This document shows, piece after piece, positions 14,425-23,516 of a stretch of 64,000 bases of DNA; position 1 is the stretch's first letter; every line of letters starts with the position of its first letter. The notes under the pieces are model-generated. The model was not told the DNA's origin, did no database searches, and saw nothing but the letters and a program-made list of their open reading frames with translations. Source of the stretch: Paludibacteraceae bacterium (lineage in GTDB: Bacteria; Bacteroidota; Bacteroidia; Bacteroidales; Paludibacteraceae); the NCBI GenBank assembly GCA_024401535.1, contig JAKSKX010000009.1, positions 28,251-92,250 of the forward strand. The letters run 5' to 3'. Made by a program: the position numbers and the translations under genes.

Positions 14425-16422
14425 ATGAGATTTCTTAAAAAAGGCATTCTTGCATCGGTATTGATGAGCACTGTATTGTCAGTGTCGGCAGCCGACATTA
14501 AGGCTACAGCATCAAATCCAGCCCTTATGGTAATAGATGGAGACACTATTACCAAGGGAGAGTTCGAGTATATGTACCATAAGAACAATTCGTCTGCTCT
14601 TAACGGTCCTGTTTCTGTCGATGAGTACATGAATCTTTTCATTGGCTACAAGAGAAAGGCAATAGACGCAGTGAACCAAATGTACAATGTTCGTTCCGCA
14701 GCGTACACAAAGGAATTCAACGACTATATGAAGCAGGTTGTTTCTCCTTATTTGATGGACAAAGCAACTGAAGAGGAGTTCGTCAAGGAGGCATACGACA
14801 GATTGAAGGAGAGTCGTGCCTGCAGCCACATTCTTATCAAGGTTGGCATGCGTTCAAACGAGCAGCAGGCCAAGGGCAAGATTGATGTTATCTATAACAA
14901 GCTGTTGAACGGTGCTTCGTTCGCTGAATTGGCAAAGGAGTACTCTGAGTGCGGTTCTGCAGAGCGTGGTGGCTACTTGGACTATTTCACTGCTTTTGAA
15001 ATGGTTTACGATTTCGAGAATGTCGCATACAATACAGAGGTCGGACACTTCAGCAAGCCGTTCAGAACTCAGTTCGGCTGGCACATACTTTTGGTCCACG
15101 ATGTCAAGAAAAACTATACTAAGGCCCATGTCAAGGAGATTTTCTTGAGCCCGATGAACGAGGACAACAGAGTAAAGGCTGACTCGCTAAAGGCATTGAT
15201 TGACAAGGGTGCAAAGTTCGAGAAGCTTGCAAAGAAGTATTCCTGCAAGAAGGATGCAAAGGTGAACAAGGGTGATCAAGGTTGGATTTCTTCGGAGAAC
15301 GCTGTGCCTGAGTATCTGTCCGAGGTGTTCAAGATTCAGCACAACAACCAAACTGTAGTTTTCCCTTCTCCGTTGGGATTCCATATTGTAAAGATGATTG
15401 AGGGAGTGACTACACCTCCATTGGACAGTGCCTCATACGAGAATATCAAGAAGCACCTTTCAAGAAGCGACCGTTATGACGCTGTGATGAAGAAGAACAA
15501 AAAGGAACTTGCGCTAAAGCACGGTTATGTTTTGCATGAGGATGTAGTTGAGGCTCTTGGCGGTCTTCTTTGGACTCCAGTCTATGAGGTTGAGGACTCT
15601 TTGATGAAGTACGACACTCCAGTTTACGAGTTTGACGGCGTTGCCATGACTCCAACAGCTTTCGCGTCTGAGTTCAAGGAGATTCAAAACGCATACCACA
15701 AGAAATTGTCCGGTCAGATGGTGACTCGTTTGGGCATGGTTGTTGATACTTCGGCTTCCTTTGCAGTTAACTTGAAGAACGAAATCGACCGTATGGTGGA
15801 GCGTGATGCAGAAAAGTTGGAAATCGCTGATGTCAAGAAGAATAACATCGAGGTGGCTTATCAGCTTCAGGAGTATAGCGACGGACTTTTGGTTTATGGT
15901 ATTTCCAAGGAAACTATTTGGGACAAGGGTGTGAACCAGCCTGATTCCTTGGAGGCTTTCTTCCAGAAACACAGGTCTGACTATCAGTTCAAGGAGGACA
16001 GATTCGTAGGTTACATCTATTGCTTCGCCGATAGTATGGACATGGTCAAGGCAAAGAGCTATGTAGAGAGCAACAAGATTGAACCAGTAAACTCTAAGGA
16101 GGAGTTGTGGACGAAGTTCAACTTCAAGAGCAAGCACTGCACTTATCGTGACGGAGCTTGGGCAAAGGGCAAGTCAAAGCTTTGCGACAGATATGTTTAC
16201 AGCGACACAACTGCTCATCCTTCCGAGGTTGAGAAGTACCCTTATGTGTTTGTTTGCGGAGAGATTTCTAAGCGCCCAATGAAGGCTGCTCAGGTCAGAG
16301 GTCAGGTCCTTGCCGACTACCAGAAGGGTTACGAGAAGGCTTATAACGAGTATCTTGAGAAGAAATATCCTGTAACACTATTCACAGAAGTGGTGGAGCA
16401 GATTAAGAAAGAGAATAAATAA
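14425..16422 (+). CDS. Periplasmic peptidylprolyl isomerase with two parvulin domains
   Basis: The ATG at 14425 is chosen because it starts a signal peptide (MRFLKKGILASVLMSTVLSVSA); the frame extends to a TTG at 14368. The 665-residue product has a SurA-like N-terminal helix region ('LMVIDGDTITKGEFEYMYHK'), then two PpiC/parvulin domains: about 120-230 ('RACSHILIKV', 'GGYLDYFTAFEMVYDFENVAY', 'FGWHILLVHDV') and about 232-345 ('GDQGWISSEN', 'PLGFHIVKMIEG'). The long C-terminal part is helical and of unknown fold. Proteins of this type fold outer-membrane proteins in the periplasm. It heads a run of three related genes followed by an OstA-like gene. Confidence 0.88.
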   Translation: MRFLKKGILASVLMSTVLSVSAADIKATASNPALMVIDGDTITKGEFEYMYHKNNSSALNGPVSVDEYMNLFIGYKRKAIDAVNQMYNVRSAAYTKEFNDYMKQVVSPYLMDKATEEEFVKEAYDRLKESRACSHILIKVGMRSNEQQAKGKIDVIYNKLLNGASFAELAKEYSECGSAERGGYLDYFTAFEMVYDFENVAYNTEVGHFSKPFRTQFGWHILLVHDVKKNYTKAHVKEIFLSPMNEDNRVKADSLKALIDKGAKFEKLAKKYSCKKDAKVNKGDQGWISSENAVPEYLSEVFKIQHNNQTVVFPSPLGFHIVKMIEGVTTPPLDSASYENIKKHLSRSDRYDAVMKKNKKELALKHGYVLHEDVVEALGGLLWTPVYEVEDSLMKYDTPVYEFDGVAMTPTAFASEFKEIQNAYHKKLSGQMVTRLGMVVDTSASFAVNLKNEIDRMVERDAEKLEIADVKKNNIEVAYQLQEYSDGLLVYGISKETIWDKGVNQPDSLEAFFQKHRSDYQFKEDRFVGYIYCFADSMDMVKAKSYVESNKIEPVNSKEELWTKFNFKSKHCTYRDGAWAKGKSKLCDRYVYSDTTAHPSEVEKYPYVFVCGEISKRPMKAAQVRGQVLADYQKGYEKAYNEYLEKKYPVTLFTEVVEQIKKENK

Positions 16423-17285
16423 TGAAACTGATGTTTAGAAAGGCATTTTCTGCGTTAGGTATTTGCGGAGCCTTGGCTTTGACGGGATGCTCGTTTTTCG
16501 ACTACAATGTCAAGCCTTTGGCAAAAGTTGGAGACGCGTCGCTCTATCCAGATGACGTGAAACTTGGCTTGGCCGCAGGTGTTTCTGCAGAAGATAGTGC
16601 GAGACTTGCCGAAGCATACATCAAAAACTGGTGCGTAGAGCAGCTGATGTACGAGAAGGCCAAGGATAACGTGACTGACCTTGACGAGATTGATTTGCTT
16701 GTAGAGAAATATCGCAAGTCACTGATGATTTACGAGTATCAGCTTCAGCTTATCGGACAGAATTTGAATCGTCCGATATCTACGTCAGAGGTTCAGAAGT
16801 TCTATACAGACAACAAAGAACTTTACACTGCACAGGAAACCTTGTTCCAGGGATTGTTTCTGGTTATTCCGGCAAAGTCCGTGGCTTTAGGGGAGCTTCG
16901 CGCTCAAGTTCGTCAGTCAGACATTAACATGATGGAGATAGACAGAGTCATCAACAAGTATTCTCTGAAGGTAAAGTACTATGATGAGCAGTGGACTCCA
17001 TTGGCGGCAGTAAAGCGTCAGGGTTTGTTCCATCTGTCCAAGTCCCATGATTTCGGAAGAACCCATTATGTGGAGGAGAGCGACGAGGAGAACACTTATA
17101 TGCTGATTGTTCAGGATTTTATCCTGGCTGGAGCTCCTCAACCATTCGACTATGTAAAGGAAAGAATTTCCAACATGTTGAATGAGCAGCGCAAGGCTGA
17201 CTATTTGAGAGATCTTTCTGAAAAGCTTTATAAGGATGCCAAGGAAAGCGGCAAGATAAAGTTTGCTTCACAAGACAAGAAATAA
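16422..17285 (+). CDS. Lipoprotein related to SurA-type chaperones
   Basis: A 287-residue lipoprotein: signal with lipobox 'LALTGC' and the lipidated cysteine at C23. The rest resembles the SurA N-terminal chaperone part: 'LAKVGDASLYPDDVKLGL', 'IKNWCVEQLMYEKAKDNV', and a helical C-terminus ending 'ISNMLNEQRKADYLRDLSEKLYKDA'. I see no convincing parvulin active-site domain, so it may act as a chaperone or partner of the two flanking isomerases rather than as an isomerase. Its start codon shares one base with the stop of the upstream gene (TAATG), which implies coupled translation. Confidence 0.82.
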   Translation: MKLMFRKAFSALGICGALALTGCSFFDYNVKPLAKVGDASLYPDDVKLGLAAGVSAEDSARLAEAYIKNWCVEQLMYEKAKDNVTDLDEIDLLVEKYRKSLMIYEYQLQLIGQNLNRPISTSEVQKFYTDNKELYTAQETLFQGLFLVIPAKSVALGELRAQVRQSDINMMEIDRVINKYSLKVKYYDEQWTPLAAVKRQGLFHLSKSHDFGRTHYVEESDEENTYMLIVQDFILAGAPQPFDYVKERISNMLNEQRKADYLRDLSEKLYKDAKESGKIKFASQDKK

Positions 17286-17299
17286 AAATTGTAGCGATA

Positions 17300-17334
17300 G
17301 CTCGGTCTGGTCATTTTGCCTGAGACCGACTTTC
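17300..17334 (+). terminator. Weak intrinsic terminator or attenuating hairpin
   Basis: TCGGTCT (17302-17308) pairs with AGACCGA (17323-17329), followed by CTTTCG. The T-run is poor, so read-through into the next parvulin gene is likely. Confidence 0.4.
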
Positions 17335-17354
17335 GTGTTTAATAAATATATCCA

Positions 17355-18710
17355 ATGCGACAGTTTAAATCAGTACTTCTATCATTGCTTTTTTCTTCGT
17401 TGTTCTCTGTAGGAATGGCGCAGGATAATATCGTTGATGAGATTGTGTGGGTGATAGGAGACGAGACAATATTACGCTCCGACGTTGAACAGCAGAGAAT
17501 ACGTTCACAAATAGAGGGAGAGAAGATCAATGGAGATCCATATTGTGTTATTCCTGAACAGCTTGCCTTGACTAAGCTATTCCTTGATCAAGCCAAGATA
17601 GACAGTATAACTGTTGACGAAAAGACTGTGAACAGTCAGGCGGACATGCGCATCAACTACATGGTCTCGCAGATCGGTTCCAAGGAAAAGCTTGAGGAGT
17701 ATTTCAAGAAACCTATGGACGAAATTCGCGAGGAACTGAGGGAAATGGTAGAAACTCAGCAATATGTACAGCAGGTGCAGAATAAGATTGTTGGAGATAT
17801 CAAGAGTACTCCTGCCGAAATTCGCAGATATGTGTCCAAACTTTCGGAGGACAGCCTTCCTGATATTCCTGCTCAGCTAGAGGTGCAGATTCTTTCTATC
17901 GCCCCTAATATCGAGCAGTCTGCGATAGAGGAAGTTAAGGCGCAGCTTCGTGACTATCAGGATCGTATAGCTAGCGGAACTACCTCATTTTCTACTTTGG
18001 CATTGTTCTATTCTGAGGATGTCGAGAGCGGAAAGAGAGGCGGTGAGCTGGGATTCATGGGAAGAGGTCAGCTTGTAAAGGAGTATGCTGATGTGGCTTT
18101 CGCAATGTACGAGCCAGGTAAAGTGTCAAAGATTGTTGAAAGCGAGTTCGGTTTCCACATCATCCAGTTGATAGAAAGACGTGATGAGAGAATCAACACT
18201 CGCCATATCCTATTGAAGCCAAAACCAACAGCTGAGAGCATGAAGGCGGCTAAGGAACGTATTGACAGTATCATGACGGCTGTGAACGAAAAGAAGTTTA
18301 TCACTTTCGAGCAGGCCGTAGAACTGTATTCTACAGACAAGAACACGAGAAACTGTTCTGGTATTCTGACTAATATGCAGACAGGAAACTCTAAGTTCGA
18401 GCTACAGGACTTGCCTCAGGAAGTTGGTAGAGCTGTGTATGTGTTGAACGAGGGCGAAATCTCTCGTCCTTTCCTTATGCTAAATTCTTCTGGAAGACAA
18501 GTCTATACAGTAGCTAAGGTTAAGAGCAAGATTCCTGCCCACAAGGCAAACATGAAGGATGATTTCGTGTTGTTGAAGCGTATGTACGAGGAGCACAAGA
18601 GACAGGAGATACTTTCCGACTGGATCAAGAAGAAGCAGAAGGAGGTATATGTAAGAATAGATCCAAATTGGAGAAACTGCCAGTTCGAGTACGAGGGTTG
18701 GGTGAAGTAA
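17355..18710 (+). CDS. SurA-like periplasmic chaperone/peptidylprolyl isomerase
   Basis: A 451-residue exported protein (signal MRQFKSVLLSLLFSSLFSVGMA). It has the SurA layout: N-terminal chaperone segment with 'IVDEIVWVIGDETILRSDVEQQ', helices to about residue 165, then parvulin domain 1 (about 170-275, 'GKRGGELGFMGRGQLVKEYADVAF', given in two parts in the usual motif: GGELGF, LVKEYADVAF; 'EFGFHIIQLIER') and a more degenerate domain 2 (about 280-390, 'NTRHILLKPKPT'). SurA assists outer-membrane beta-barrel folding. Length is close to E. coli SurA (428). It is the third related gene in the cluster and is followed 20 bases later by the OstA-like gene, a neighbourhood that suits envelope assembly. 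Confidence 0.9.
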   Translation: MRQFKSVLLSLLFSSLFSVGMAQDNIVDEIVWVIGDETILRSDVEQQRIRSQIEGEKINGDPYCVIPEQLALTKLFLDQAKIDSITVDEKTVNSQADMRINYMVSQIGSKEKLEEYFKKPMDEIREELREMVETQQYVQQVQNKIVGDIKSTPAEIRRYVSKLSEDSLPDIPAQLEVQILSIAPNIEQSAIEEVKAQLRDYQDRIASGTTSFSTLALFYSEDVESGKRGGELGFMGRGQLVKEYADVAFAMYEPGKVSKIVESEFGFHIIQLIERRDERINTRHILLKPKPTAESMKAAKERIDSIMTAVNEKKFITFEQAVELYSTDKNTRNCSGILTNMQTGNSKFELQDLPQEVGRAVYVLNEGEISRPFLMLNSSGRQVYTVAKVKSKIPAHKANMKDDFVLLKRMYEEHKRQEILSDWIKKKQKEVYVRIDPNWRNCQFEYEGWVK

Positions 18711-18730
18711 TACTTTTAAGGTTATAGCAG

Positions 18731-20224
18731 ATGAAATCGCATCTTCTCATAGTTGTTTTGCTAATTGCATCTTTGTGTTCCAATGCCGCTACAAACGTGA
18801 TTTTGGAGCATAGTGAAACACTGAGCTTTAGCAAAAAGTCTGGAAGAGACTACCAGATACTTCGTGGCAATGTAAGGTTCAGCCACGAGGGTGCGGTTAT
18901 GTATTGCGATAGTGCCTATTTCTATGATACTAACAACTCCTTTGACGCATTCGGAAATGTCCGAGTAGTTCAGGACACTATGTCCCTTAATTCAGAAGCG
19001 TTGTATTACGATGGAAATACGCGAGTAATGAAAGTTAGGGGCAATGTCGTGTTGAGGAACGGTCAGATGACATTGACTACAGACTGGCTAGACTATTTCA
19101 GAGATGCAAATTACGGTTACTATTCGGACGGAGGGAAACTGGTAGATCCAAATTTTACAATCACCTCGAATGTTGGCTACTATCATCCAAAGGCAAAACT
19201 GTCGTTCTTCAAGGGTAATGTGAAGCTGGTCAATCCGGAGTATTCCATCACTACGGACTCGTTGAAGTCCAATGACGCTACTAAGGTTGCAAGTGTGTAC
19301 GGACCAAGTGAAATTTTGTACTCGGACTATACAGTCAAGACTACCTATGCGTGGACAAATACAAAGACTCAGTACGGCCACCTATACAATCATTCGGTGT
19401 TGACTGGTAAAGATGGCTCTTATATGACTGCAGATTCAATTCATTTCTCCAGAGAGGAGGGTACTGTCGAGTTGTTTCACGACGCCATTGCATTGGATGA
19501 TTCTACTCATACAGGATTCAGCGGCGACTATGCAAATTTGAGGCGTCATCCCGACAAAGGTTTTATTGTTGGAAAGGCTTGTATGATGGACTATTCCAAT
19601 CCTAACGATACGATGTATTTGCACGGAGATACCATAAGGTTCTTTTCAGACACAACGGGACACAGACATCTTTTCGCCTACCACAAAGTAAAGCTGTTCA
19701 GTCTTGATCTTCAGGGAAAGTGTGACTCGTTGACCTATCTTCAGGCAGACTCTTTGATTCGTCTTGACGGTAATCCGGTAATATGGTCTGATGTCAGCCA
19801 AATGTCCGGAGATACAATCAAGATCTACACAAAGGGAACTAAACCGGACTGGATGCATATCAAGGGGTCTGCGTTCATTATCCAGCAGCAGGCTAAGGAT
19901 TGTTTCGACCAGTTGTCCGGTAAGGAGTCTCAGGCATATCTCGAAGGAACAAAGTTGAAGCAGGTCGATATGATGAACGGAGCGTCCTCATTGTACTATG
20001 CTCAGGATGAAAGAAGCAGGCTGATAGGCGTGAACAAGTGCGAGGGCCCCAAGTTGTCAATCTTCCTAAAGAACAACAAGATGGAGCATATAAAGATGAC
20101 TCCGGAATCAAAGGGTACCATGTACCCTCCAGGTAAGTTGCCGGAAGGACAAGACAAGTTGAGAGGTTTCAACAACAGGTTCGAGGAGAGACCTAAGTCA
20201 AAAAATGATATTTTTATTTGGTAG
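18731..20224 (+). CDS. OstA/LptA-like protein
   Basis: A 497-residue exported protein (signal MKSHLLIVVLLIASLCSNA). It starts its beta-jellyroll repeats with 'GRDYQILRGNVRFSHEGAVMY' and continues with the repeated OstA pattern 'GNVRVVQDT', 'VRGNVVLRNG', 'FKGNVKLVNPEYSITTDSL', ending with the conserved 'MTPESKGTMYPPGKLPEG'. This is the Bacteroidetes OstA-like family, longer than E. coli LptA (about 185), thought to bridge lipopolysaccharide across the periplasm. The final segment, with the Pro/Gly-rich conserved tail, is family-typical. Its position after SurA-like genes matches an outer-membrane biogenesis role. Role in LPS transport is by family, not shown here. Confidence 0.88.
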   Translation: MKSHLLIVVLLIASLCSNAATNVILEHSETLSFSKKSGRDYQILRGNVRFSHEGAVMYCDSAYFYDTNNSFDAFGNVRVVQDTMSLNSEALYYDGNTRVMKVRGNVVLRNGQMTLTTDWLDYFRDANYGYYSDGGKLVDPNFTITSNVGYYHPKAKLSFFKGNVKLVNPEYSITTDSLKSNDATKVASVYGPSEILYSDYTVKTTYAWTNTKTQYGHLYNHSVLTGKDGSYMTADSIHFSREEGTVELFHDAIALDDSTHTGFSGDYANLRRHPDKGFIVGKACMMDYSNPNDTMYLHGDTIRFFSDTTGHRHLFAYHKVKLFSLDLQGKCDSLTYLQADSLIRLDGNPVIWSDVSQMSGDTIKIYTKGTKPDWMHIKGSAFIIQQQAKDCFDQLSGKESQAYLEGTKLKQVDMMNGASSLYYAQDERSRLIGVNKCEGPKLSIFLKNNKMEHIKMTPESKGTMYPPGKLPEGQDKLRGFNNRFEERPKSKNDIFIW

Positions 20225-20253
20225 TTCATCTAAATAATTAGAATAGAAGCAGG

Positions 20254-20475
20254 ATGGCAAAAGCAATGACCTATAAGGCTGCAATGCAGGAACTTGAAAG
20301 CATACTTGATTCGTTGAAGGACGGGTCGCTGTCAATGGATGACATTTGTGCAAGTGTGCAGAGAGCTACGGAGCTTGTGAAGTTCTGTAAAGAAAAGATC
20401 TATACAACAGAGCAGTTGGTTCAGGATAATTTGAAGAAATTAGAAGATACAATTAAAGACGATGACAATGAATAG
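20254..20475 (+). CDS. xseB: Exodeoxyribonuclease VII small subunit
   Basis: A 73-residue protein with the XseB pattern: 'MTYKAAMQELESILDSLKDGSLSMDD' (in the family: 'ELE.I...L..G.L.L') followed by 'ATELVKFCKEKIYTTEQLV'. XseB binds as helical hairpins to XseA to form the nuclease that degrades single-stranded DNA to acid-soluble oligonucleotides. xseA is not in this window. Its 3' end overlaps the next gene by 14 bases in another frame, suggesting translational coupling. Confidence 0.92.
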   Translation: MAKAMTYKAAMQELESILDSLKDGSLSMDDICASVQRATELVKFCKEKIYTTEQLVQDNLKKLEDTIKDDDNE

Positions 20476-21256
20476 ATACTTAATAGCAGTGTTTGCCATG
20501 TTCATGGCATTGGCAAGTTTCGCAGCACCTAAGGCTGCCAACAAGACTGACAACAAGGGTAGAAAGCAGGGAGCATGGAGCAAGACCTATGACAATGGAC
20601 AGGTCAAGTACGAAGGCTCCTTCGTAGATGACAAGCCAGTGGGAACTTTCAGACATTATTACGAGTCTGGGGCGCTAAAGAGCGAGCAGGTGTATGATGA
20701 CAAAGGAAACTCCAGTGTGACTTTCTATGAGCCAGACGGCTCTACGGTCCAGTCAAAGGGTGCTTTTATCGGAAAGTCAAAGGACGGTGTGTGGGAATAC
20801 TTCAACAAGGGTAAAATCATAAGCAGAGAGAATTACAGGAATGGAAAGAAGAACGGTACATTCATCACTTACTCCGCTGATGAGGTAATCATCGAGGAAA
20901 TTCCATACAAGAATGACAAGATTGACGGAGTGTGGAAGAAGTATGTGTCTGCTGACCAGCTATACTCTTCTGTAACATATTCCGAAGGAGAACGTCATGG
21001 CAAGTACGTACTTTATGAAGGAAAGGTGAAGCCGGTTGAGGAAGGTTCTTTCATTCATGGAAAGAAAGATGGTACTTGGACTTATTATAACGAAAAGGGA
21101 GAGGTGGTGCAGACTCTTGTTTACAACAACGGTGTGCTAAAGAACCAGAAGGCTTTGGACAAGAAGCATAGCGAGACTTTCGACAAGAGAGAGAGCATTC
21201 AGGGTACTATAGCAGAACCGAACGCAATTATGGGTGGTGAGGTTAAGACTTACTAA
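20462..21256 (+). CDS. Exported MORN-repeat (YwqK-type) protein
   Basis: A 264-residue protein with a signal peptide (MNRYLIAVFAMFMALASFA; the start may be 20462 or the ATG at 20468). The mature part is a string of MORN-variant repeats: 'YDNGQVKYEGSFVDDKPVG', 'YESGALKSEQVYDDKG', 'YRNGKKNGTFITY', 'YSEGERHGKYVLYEGK' and 'HGKKDGTWTYYNEKGE'. Databases often label these 'toxin-antitoxin system YwqK family antitoxin', a name that is misleading here since no toxin is near. Such repeats form beta-hairpin sheets; a periplasmic role is likely, function unknown. It overlaps xseB by 14 bases. Confidence 0.85.
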   Translation: MTMNRYLIAVFAMFMALASFAAPKAANKTDNKGRKQGAWSKTYDNGQVKYEGSFVDDKPVGTFRHYYESGALKSEQVYDDKGNSSVTFYEPDGSTVQSKGAFIGKSKDGVWEYFNKGKIISRENYRNGKKNGTFITYSADEVIIEEIPYKNDKIDGVWKKYVSADQLYSSVTYSEGERHGKYVLYEGKVKPVEEGSFIHGKKDGTWTYYNEKGEVVQTLVYNNGVLKNQKALDKKHSETFDKRESIQGTIAEPNAIMGGEVKTY

Positions 21257-21291
21257 TTAAAATCCTTTTCGTAAACTTAATCCAGCATAAT

Positions 21292-22209
21292 ATGTCAATT
21301 ATCGTTGAGAAGAATTTGCCGGCTATTGAGACTCTGGCAAAGGAAAATATCTTTGTCATTACTAAGGACAGAGCTGAGGCGCAAGATATGAGAGAGTTGA
21401 AGATTATTGTTCTCAACTTGATGCCGATAAAAATTACCACAGAGACCGACTTGATTCGTGTGTTGTCGAACTCTCCTATACAGGTTGAATTGACTTTGCT
21501 AAAACTATCGTCGTACAATTCGACTCATACTGCGGCAGCTCACATGGAGGCTTTCTACAAGGAGTTTGACGAGATTAAAGACAAGAAGTACGATGGTATG
21601 ATTATCACCGGAGCTCCACTTGAAAACTACCATTATACTGAGGTGTCGTCTTGGCCGGAAATCTCTAAGATACTTGACTGGAGCAGAACTCATTGCTGGA
21701 GTACCATGTACATTTGCTGGGGAGCTTTGGCTGCTCTTTACCACTTCTATGGCATAGACAAGAAGATGACAGAACATAAGGTGTTCGGTGTCTTTGAGCA
21801 CAAGATGCTTAATCCGCTTAACCCGATTTTCCGTGGCTTTGATGACAAGTTCTTTGTGCCTCATAGCCGCCACTGCGAGATATTGAGAGATGATGTTTTG
21901 CGTGTTCCCGAGTTGTCCCTATTGGCTGAAAGTGACGAGACCGGGCCATATATGATGATGGCTAGAGGTGGCCGAGAAATCTTCGTTACAGGCCATTTGG
22001 AGTACAATCCCTATACTTTGGACACAGAGTATAAAAGAGACCTTGAAAAGGGATTGCCGATTGACATTCCAAAGAACTACTATAAAGACGATGATCCGGC
22101 AAAAGGCCCAGAGGTCAGATGGAGAAGCGCAGCAAGTTTGTTCTTCCAAAATTGGATTAACTATTTTGTGTATCAGCAAACTCCGTTCGACATCAATCAG
22201 ATTCAGTAG
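21292..22209 (+). CDS. metA: Homoserine O-acetyltransferase, MetA type
   Basis: A 305-residue enzyme of the MetA family that acylates homoserine in methionine synthesis. The catalytic residues align exactly: C142 (MYICWGAL), H235 and E237 (VTGHLEYNP). Residue 111, in 'ITGAPLE', is Glu. In published work on the family Glu at 111 goes with acetyl-CoA and Gly (as in E. coli) with succinyl-CoA, so this one is predicted to be an O-acetyltransferase despite the historic succinyltransferase name. The start at 21292 gives full-family numbering with no gaps. It ends just before a 25-bp perfect terminator stem. Confidence 0.94.
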   Translation: MSIIVEKNLPAIETLAKENIFVITKDRAEAQDMRELKIIVLNLMPIKITTETDLIRVLSNSPIQVELTLLKLSSYNSTHTAAAHMEAFYKEFDEIKDKKYDGMIITGAPLENYHYTEVSSWPEISKILDWSRTHCWSTMYICWGALAALYHFYGIDKKMTEHKVFGVFEHKMLNPLNPIFRGFDDKFFVPHSRHCEILRDDVLRVPELSLLAESDETGPYMMMARGGREIFVTGHLEYNPYTLDTEYKRDLEKGLPIDIPKNYYKDDDPAKGPEVRWRSAASLFFQNWINYFVYQQTPFDINQIQ

Positions 22210-22235
22210 ATTAGGGAGAGAGAATATTTACAAAA

Positions 22236-22289
22236 ATATCAAACAACAAACTCCGGTCGAAACATCGACCGGAGTTTGTTGTTTGATAT
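22236..22289. terminator. Strong bidirectional terminator
   Basis: A 25-bp perfect inverted repeat (arms 22236-22260 and 22265-22289) around the loop AACA, lying between metA and the convergent nuclease-like gene. Its core is ACTCCGGTCGA/TCGACCGGAGT. Confidence 0.9.
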
Positions 22290-22344
22290 AGTTTTGATTA
22301 GTTATTTTATTTGCTGCCTAGATTCGCAGAAGAACTTGAACTCA

Positions 22345-23406
22345 TTATTTATTGTTCTCTTCTTGTAAATCGTGGAACAAATCATTCCAAGAAGTGTATA
22401 GCTTGTGAGGACAATTATACTTATTTGTTCGATTCTCACTTGTAGGTTTAAGTTTTAAGTAATTATTCGTCCAACCTAAAGAATACTTACCATCGTCTTG
22501 TCTGTAAATTAGAATATATCCATCTTTTGAAGTATCGGATGCTTTTCTCAGTCCCAATTCAAAGTTATTTTCGTTATCTAGTCTAAAATCAACAATATTA
22601 AGACTGATATTCTTCAACTTGTTTGTTAGGGTGCCATATAACGCTTTTTTTAAAGATTCAACTTTCTCGAGCCATTCCAATAGGGATTTCTCATCTTGGC
22701 TAATATTTAATTTTTTAAGCACATCGGACATCTCTGTTATACTACTATTATTTAAATTAAACATATTGTTAAGGAAATCTATATAATGGTTTATTCCATC
22801 TATAAGAGATTTGTCTTTGTACGGAATGTTAGGAAGTACATCGTCTTTCAACCAATTTAAAATATCTACCTTATAATTTATTTGTATAAGACGAGACTCT
22901 GTGTTATAAGGTTCTTCTCTTTTGAAGTTTAAAGTGGCTGCTTTTTCTTTTAAACTATTTTCAGATGGGTAACCTCCTTCTCTAGTTAAGTATAAACAAA
23001 AAATTTTGTCTTTATCATACTTTTCTAGAGCAGTTTCTACGTATCGGTCTATTTGTTCATGCTGCTCTTGAGCTCCATTTATTTTATTCTCTATGATGAT
23101 AGCGTATTCGTTTTCTTTGTATATATAAATATCTATCCTGCCTTCTTTTGCTGGATACTCTAAATATATATTTGCATCCTTTAAATCAAAATCTTTAGGT
23201 AATCCAGTTCTTTGGGCAAAAGATTTTCTAAAAGATTCCTTGTTATAATCTAGTAATGCCTTAAGAATACGTGAATGCGCATTTTCGTTACAGTGAAGTA
23301 AATCGATTAAGTTTATGTCTGCACTTCTTTTTTCTATAAGTTTTTTATAATAATCGTGTGCTTTTCCTGCTTTATTAGGGATGTCTTCTATATTTTTTTC
23401 AGTCAT
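22345..23406 (-). CDS. PD-(D/E)XK nuclease family protein
   Basis: A 353-residue protein (ATG at 23406; a TTG ten codons earlier is also in frame). The N-terminal 110 residues carry the PD-(D/E)XK_4 pattern: E41/E42-region helix 'NENAHSRILKALLDY', then D92 in 'RIDIYIY', and E106-x-K108 in 'IIENKING', followed by 'EQIDRYVETA'. This is the full set expected for a nuclease active site. The C-terminal 200 residues are unfamiliar. The gene is clearly more AT-rich than its neighbours and stands alone, which suggests lateral gain. Such orphans are often phage-defence or mobile-element effectors, but nothing adjacent confirms this. Confidence 0.78.
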   Translation of the reverse strand: MTEKNIEDIPNKAGKAHDYYKKLIEKRSADINLIDLLHCNENAHSRILKALLDYNKESFRKSFAQRTGLPKDFDLKDANIYLEYPAKEGRIDIYIYKENEYAIIIENKINGAQEQHEQIDRYVETALEKYDKDKIFCLYLTREGGYPSENSLKEKAATLNFKREEPYNTESRLIQINYKVDILNWLKDDVLPNIPYKDKSLIDGINHYIDFLNNMFNLNNSSITEMSDVLKKLNISQDEKSLLEWLEKVESLKKALYGTLTNKLKNISLNIVDFRLDNENNFELGLRKASDTSKDGYILIYRQDDGKYSLGWTNNYLKLKPTSENRTNKYNCPHKLYTSWNDLFHDLQEENNK

Positions 23407-23516
23407 TATATCTGTATTTGTTTTTAACAAGATCAATTACTATTGCAAAAATAAGAAAAATCTATTAAGGGTGAATAGATTTAATGGAAAATTTAAAAAA
23501 AATAAGTAAAAGAATT

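Noticed and set aside
17355-18710. Frames opposite the SurA-like genes (for example around 17577-17762 and 18068-18346)
   Set aside because: They are shadows of the coding strand with no independent start context.
20462-21256. 'Toxin-antitoxin system antitoxin' label usual for YwqK-type proteins
   Set aside because: It has an export signal and MORN repeats and no toxin gene partner.
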